This document shows positions 1-5,618 of a stretch of DNA of 5,618 nucleotides, piece after piece. Numbering within the stretch: the first letter of the stretch is position 1; each line of letters starts with the position of its first letter. This DNA is from an uncultured Campylobacter sp. Its GTDB lineage: Bacteria > Campylobacterota > Campylobacteria > Campylobacterales > Campylobacteraceae. The notes under the pieces are model-generated. The model made no database searches. It was not told where the DNA came from and worked only from the letters and a program-made list of their open reading frames with translations. Location of the stretch: positions 1 through 5,618 of the forward strand of contig CALHQN010000169.1 of assembly GCA_938036585.1 (NCBI GenBank). Direction: 5' to 3'. A program made the position numbers and the translations under genes.

Positions 1-78
1 GCGCAAAATTTCAAAATTTCCGCTTTAAATTTTATACAAAATTTTTGGAATTCCGCTCGCGGCAGGGAAGCCGGGTCT

Positions 79-1692
79 ATGCAGGGCTTCGGAAATTCGG
101 GCCGAAATTTTGAGCCGAAATTCCCGCAGAGCGCTAAAAATTCCGATCGAAATTTAGAGACAGAGCTCGCGCGAGACTTTAAAAATCAAAATTCCACACA
201 GGACTTCTCACAAAACGGTAAAAGCTATGATCAAAATTCGGCTCAGTACTTCTTGCAAAATAATAGAATCTCCGAGCCAAATTCCAAACCGAGTTTCTCG
301 CAGAGCATTAAAAATTCCGAGCAAAATTTACCGCTAAGCTTCTTACAAAGCGCCAAGAATTCCGATCAAAGTCAAAATTTTAAATCCAGTTTCGCGCAAA
401 GCCATGCCGAGCCAAATTCTGTTCAGAACTTCTCACAAAGCGCTAAAAATTCTGATCGAAATTTTAAGACCAATTCCACGCAATACCGAACCGAGCCCAT
501 TTCGCCGCAGGAGCTCAAAAATCTCGAGCCGTGCCCGGCGCAGCGGCTAGGCTTTTACGCGCCTAAATTTAAAGATGAGCGCGCGAGAAATTTTTTCTCC
601 CATCCGATGCGCGCCTTTATTCTTTGCGCCTGCTTTTTTGCGGCGCTGGGCGCGCTTAGCTTTTTAGCGCCCGATGCACTGGCGATCGATTATGTCGGCG
701 CTCATAAGTTTTACTTTCTATTTTTGGCGCCTTCGTGCATCTACGCGGCATTTTTGCTTACCGCGCTGCCCGATTGGACGAACTTCGAGGGCTCGCTAAA
801 GCCCGTCTCGCTTGCCTTTGCCGCCTGCCTGATCGCGGCTTTTATCGCGAGCTTTTTAAATTTACGGCTTGCGGCAGCGATCACGGCGCTATTTTGGGCG
901 ATATTTTTCATCTTTGCGGCGCGGCTTTTGTGGCTGGATAAAAACTCGAATAATTTTAGCATCCTGGCGGTCCTTGCGGCGTTTTGCGCCTGCTCTGCGG
1001 CCTACGGCGCAAGCGGAGATGAGAAGTTTTTGCTTAGCTTCGTGCATATCAACGTCGCGGCAATCGCCGTCGTAAGCTACCGCATAAGCGTCGTAATCGG
1101 CAACGAAGCGCTAAGAGAGGGCAGGCTGAAGGACGCCGTTTTTATTCCAAATTTTATCTACAAAAATTTAGCCGCTTTCCTCGCCTTTGCTTTAGCGCTC
1201 GCGACGCCCTTTTTAAGCGAGGCAGCATGCGGATTTATCGCGCTTGGCATCGGATTTTTGTTTTTGGCGAAGCTTCGCGAGTTGCACTACGCCGAAATTC
1301 TAAGCCGCCACTATATGGCGTTTTACTACGCGTTGCAGGCTGCGTGCGCGGCGGGCTATGCGTGGCTGGGCGCGGCGCTGATCCGCGGGGGGTACGCTGC
1401 CGCGCCGCTGCACGTCATCGCGATCTGCTATATGTATGGAGCGATACTTTTCGTAGGGATGATCGCCGGCCAGCGCCATAGCGGAATTTCGCCGCTAAAC
1501 TTCCCGCGCCTAAGCCGCGCGGCGCTCGTTTTGGCTCTGCTCGCGGGAGGCTTAAGAGCCGTTTTTGCGGGCGAGAGCTTTGTTTTATACGTGATGATCC
1601 CCTCGGCGCTTTTCATCGCCGCAGTCGCGCTATATCTGATAAATTTCATCCCGATCTTTCTGAAAAATCCTTTCAGCGCGGATCCGGATTGA
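79..1692 (+). CDS. nnrS: NnrS-family multi-pass membrane protein with a repeat-rich N-terminal extension
   Basis: NnrS proteins are polytopic inner-membrane proteins, reported to bind haem and copper and to protect against nitrosative stress. Residues about 172-530 form the NnrS core, with about 12 hydrophobic segments (roughly 180-197, 209-230, 243-260, 264-285, 294-311, 317-340, 361-379, 383-397, 411-434, 442-464, 479-496, 501-527). Family landmarks are the early HPMR (175-178), H209 followed by FLLTALPDWTN (225-235), YRI (334-336), a helix starting PLH (H445), and QRHSG (465-469). The match is divergent: the usual HxHE motif reads GAHK here. Residues 1-171 are hydrophilic, rich in Asn, Gln, Ser and Lys, repetitive and not part of the family; they are probably disordered and cytoplasmic. 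The start at 79 has a fair AGGGA 10 bases upstream, but the frame is open to the window edge without another start codon, so the gene may begin further left. The only later ATG (residue 177) would fall inside the core. The family call is fairly sure; start and physiological role are not. Confidence 0.8.
   Translation: MQGFGNSGRNFEPKFPQSAKNSDRNLETELARDFKNQNSTQDFSQNGKSYDQNSAQYFLQNNRISEPNSKPSFSQSIKNSEQNLPLSFLQSAKNSDQSQNFKSSFAQSHAEPNSVQNFSQSAKNSDRNFKTNSTQYRTEPISPQELKNLEPCPAQRLGFYAPKFKDERARNFFSHPMRAFILCACFFAALGALSFLAPDALAIDYVGAHKFYFLFLAPSCIYAAFLLTALPDWTNFEGSLKPVSLAFAACLIAAFIASFLNLRLAAAITALFWAIFFIFAARLLWLDKNSNNFSILAVLAAFCACSAAYGASGDEKFLLSFVHINVAAIAVVSYRISVVIGNEALREGRLKDAVFIPNFIYKNLAAFLAFALALATPFLSEAACGFIALGIGFLFLAKLRELHYAEILSRHYMAFYYALQAACAAGYAWLGAALIRGGYAAAPLHVIAICYMYGAILFVGMIAGQRHSGISPLNFPRLSRAALVLALLAGGLRAVFAGESFVLYVMIPSALFIAAVALYLINFIPIFLKNPFSADPD
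121..465 (+). repeat. Degenerate in-frame 45-bp (15-residue) tandem repeats inside the nnrS 5' region
   Basis: Units begin with TTC at 121, 205, 250, 295, 340 and 430, coding for variants of F-S-Q-S-A-K-N-S-D-R/Q-N-F/L. The phenylalanines at residues 43, 58, 73 and 88 are exactly 15 apart, and the next clear unit starts at 118, two periods later. The units at 121, 295, 340 and 430 are the most alike, sharing a core close to TAAAAATTCCGA followed by a GAAATTT- or AAAATTT-like block. Those at 205 and 250 have diverged more. Spacing changes are multiples of three, so the reading frame is kept. This section is visibly more AT-rich than the membrane core that follows. It is not a short simple-sequence tract of the kind that drives phase variation. 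Confidence 0.75.
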
Positions 1693-1717
1693 TGCTCATC
1701 AAAGCGGGCTTGCTAAA

Positions 1718-1730
1718 TTTTAGCTACAAT
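1718..1730 (+). promoter_or_regulatory. Probable sigma-70 promoter (-10 region) for the cupin gene
   Basis: TTTTAGCTACAAT ends in the -10-like hexamer TACAAT (1725-1730), preceded by a T-rich stretch. No convincing -35 lies at the usual distance, which is typical of Campylobacter vegetative promoters. Initiation would fall near 1737, giving a leader of about 20 bases that just contains the ribosome binding site. The gene could also be read through from nnrS, which ends 66 bp upstream. Confidence 0.5.
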
Positions 1731-1747
1731 CGATCAAATTTCATTTC

Positions 1748-1754
1748 AAGGAGA
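1748..1754 (+). promoter_or_regulatory. Strong ribosome binding site of the cupin gene
   Basis: AAGGAGA lies four bases before the ATG at 1759 and is the best Shine-Dalgarno match at any gene start in the window. It fixes the start of the cupin gene. Confidence 0.85.
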
Positions 1755-1758
1755 ACTT

Positions 1759-2088
1759 ATGCAACACATCAAAAATATCGACGCCGCTAAGGCCGTAGAG
1801 CTTGCTTCGCTAGTCGAAGTATCCCCTCATAAGGTGATTTCGCGCACCCTCGCGCAAAATCCTGCGCTGAATATGACCCTTTTTGCCTTCGACGGCGGCG
1901 AGGAGATCAGCTCGCACAAATCCGACGGCGACGCGTTCGTTTACGTGCTTGAGGGGGAGGGCGATTTCACGATCGACGGGCAGAAGCACCGCGTAAAAGC
2001 GGGGCAAAGCATCGTCATGCCCGCGGGCTTGCCGCACGCGATCTTTGCTCCGATGCCGTTTAAGTGGTTTTTAGTAGTGGTTTTTTAG
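1759..2088 (+). CDS. Small single-domain cupin protein
   Basis: This 109-residue protein is a single cupin beta-barrel, probably cytoplasmic since no signal peptide or membrane segment is visible. Cupin motif 1 is at about residues 47-74 (GEEISSH53KSDGDAF, then VLEGEGDFTIDG) and motif 2 at about 78-94 (RVKAGQSIVMPAGLPH93A). H53, E65 and H93 match metal-ligand positions, but the second histidine of the usual HxH is absent: S55 stands at that position, followed by DGD. The HxSxGDAF pattern and the ending in VVVF resemble a group of short stand-alone bacterial cupins with no settled function. Substrate and metal are therefore unknown. Length is normal for the group and the start is fixed by a strong ribosome binding site. 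It lies 66 bp behind nnrS on the same strand with its own likely promoter, so shared function with nnrS is possible but not shown. Confidence 0.85.
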   Translation: MQHIKNIDAAKAVELASLVEVSPHKVISRTLAQNPALNMTLFAFDGGEEISSHKSDGDAFVYVLEGEGDFTIDGQKHRVKAGQSIVMPAGLPHAIFAPMPFKWFLVVVF

Positions 2089-2101
2089 CCTCTAAGTTTA
2101 A

Positions 2102-2133
2102 GGGCGGGTCAAATTTTAAAATTTAGCCCGTCC
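2102..2133. terminator. GC-armed hairpin between convergent units, possible terminator
   Basis: GGGCGGGT and GCCCGTCC pair over 8 bp, with two G-U wobbles when read on the + strand, around an AT palindrome at 2111-2124 that could extend the stem or form the loop. It starts 13 bases after the cupin stop codon and faces the oncoming - strand unit. No uninterrupted T-run follows on either strand, so intrinsic termination is uncertain. Confidence 0.45.
2111..2124. repeat. AT palindrome, copy 1 (AAATTTTAAAATTT)
   Basis: A perfect 14-bp self-complementary sequence forming the centre of the hairpin after the cupin gene. It is followed by AG, as in the two other copies. Confidence 0.7.
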
Positions 2134-2213
2134 GCCGCTTCATAAAATTTTATCCGAAATTCCATTCGCAGGGTCGTTCTGTTTGTATCCGTCCACTCCC
2201 GATTGCCATCACA

Positions 2214-2227
2214 AAATTTTAAAATTT
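2214..2227. repeat. AT palindrome, copy 2 (AAATTTTAAAATTT)
   Basis: Identical to copy 1 and also followed by AG. It overlaps the TAA (2226-2228) that closes the decayed - strand reading frame, much as copy 3 overlaps the recJ stop codon. Confidence 0.7.
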
Positions 2228-2546
2228 AGAAATGTTGAAATTTTACTTTCACCGCGCCTAAAAATTTCGTCTAGGTTGCAAGCCGCGTGGAGCTAAAATA
2301 ATGCATCACGTTTGCGCGCTATGTCTAGCCCCGAAATCGCACGCCTGAGCTCGCATCGAGAGTCAAATCCATAGCTCGCGCGTTAAATTTTGAAGTCGCG
2401 CCGAGCGTGCAATACATATCGGGCGAATAGAGCAGATGGGCGCCGTAGTAGGGCAAACCCGCCGAGTGCGCAATGTGCGCCTAGCTCATAGATCAATCGT
2501 TAAATTTAAAGGCCGTGCCCTGCGCGAAATGCACGCCAAGCCGGCC
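2226..2546 (-). pseudogene. Decayed 3' fragment of an unrecognised protein-coding gene
   Basis: Reading the - strand from 2546 to 2226 gives 106 codons whose composition (GCG, GGC, CTC, TTT, AAA) resembles real genes in this window. The frame is broken by five stops: TGA at 2493-2495 and TAG at 2481-2483, 2325-2327, 2319-2321 and 2271-2273, before a TAA at 2226-2228. The longest clean run is 51 codons (2328-2480), including GLPYYGAHLLYSPDMY and ARAMDLTLDASSGVRF. Each stop is one C-to-T change from a Gln or Arg codon, as expected of a decaying gene. No start codon with a ribosome binding site is visible, so the 5' part seems lost where it meets the recJ end. I do not recognise the protein. Alternating polar and apolar residues hint at beta-strands, but the last residues do not fit the usual outer-membrane-protein C-terminus. 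A chance open stretch in GC-rich DNA is the main alternative. Confidence 0.45.
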
Positions 2547-2547
2547 T

Positions 2548-2559
2548 AAATTTTAAAAT

Positions 2560-2561
<2 letters not shown>
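2548..2561. repeat. AT palindrome, copy 3 (AAATTTTAAAATTT), overlapping the recJ stop
   Basis: Identical to copies 1 and 2. The perfect palindrome here extends to 16 bp (2547-2562) and includes the recJ TAA (2560-2562). A hairpin from it would be AT-only and weak, so it is not called a terminator. Confidence 0.7.

Positions 2562-5618
<3,057 letters not shown>

Noticed and set aside
121..465. The 45-bp repeats as a CRISPR array or a phase-variable tract
   Set aside because: The units are degenerate, contiguous and coding, without constant repeats and unique spacers, and their length is a multiple of three, so copy-number change would not switch the frame.
1700..1721. A short GC hairpin followed by T-rich sequence after nnrS, as a possible terminator
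   Set aside because: The stem is only 3-4 bp and the T-rich part is better explained as the region leading into the cupin promoter.
2150..2209. A 19-codon - strand reading frame starting with ATG
   Set aside because: It is very short, has no ribosome binding site upstream and no supporting context.
2120..2296. A + strand stretch of more than 50 codons without a stop in the recJ-cupin spacer
   Set aside because: It has no ATG start or ribosome binding site, runs through an AT palindrome, and its translation has no recognisable pattern; chance is the simplest reading.

Overview
The window most likely comes from a Campylobacter species, or a close relative, at the GC-richer end of the genus (the oral group around C. 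gracilis, C. showae and C. rectus is a plausible home). Three things point there: the pyrG-recJ gene pair, which is also adjacent in C. jejuni (Cj0027-Cj0028); AT-rich spacers full of AAATTTT/AAAATTT blocks beside GC-rich coding sequence; and a promoter with a clear -10 box but no recognisable -35. The species is an inference.

Left part, + strand (1-2088). A divergent NnrS-family membrane protein (79-1692) carries an unusual N-terminal extension of about 170 residues, made largely of degenerate 15-residue Asn/Gln/Ser/Lys repeats. Its reading frame is open to the left window edge, so its true start may lie outside. A 66-bp gap follows, holding a -10 box and a strong ribosome binding site, and then a small single-domain cupin gene (1759-2088).

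Middle (2089-2559). This 471-bp spacer lies between two convergently transcribed units and has no intact gene. It holds a GC-armed hairpin just after the cupin gene, three copies of a perfect 14-bp AT palindrome (the third overlapping the recJ stop codon), and on the - strand what looks like the decayed 3' part of a protein-coding gene, with five in-frame TAG/TGA codons before a TAA. The remnant lies directly downstream of recJ.

Right part, - strand (2560-5618). CTP synthase (pyrG, 5' end cut off by the right window edge) is followed by the single-strand DNA exonuclease gene recJ. The two overlap by 11 bp and are presumably cotranscribed. Both look intact apart from the window truncation. They are housekeeping genes: CTP supply, and DNA repair and recombination.

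No RNA gene, CRISPR array, insertion sequence or phage gene was seen. The most unusual items are the repeat-bearing N-terminus of the NnrS protein and the stop-riddled remnant after recJ. Nothing in the window amounts to a clear new multi-gene system.
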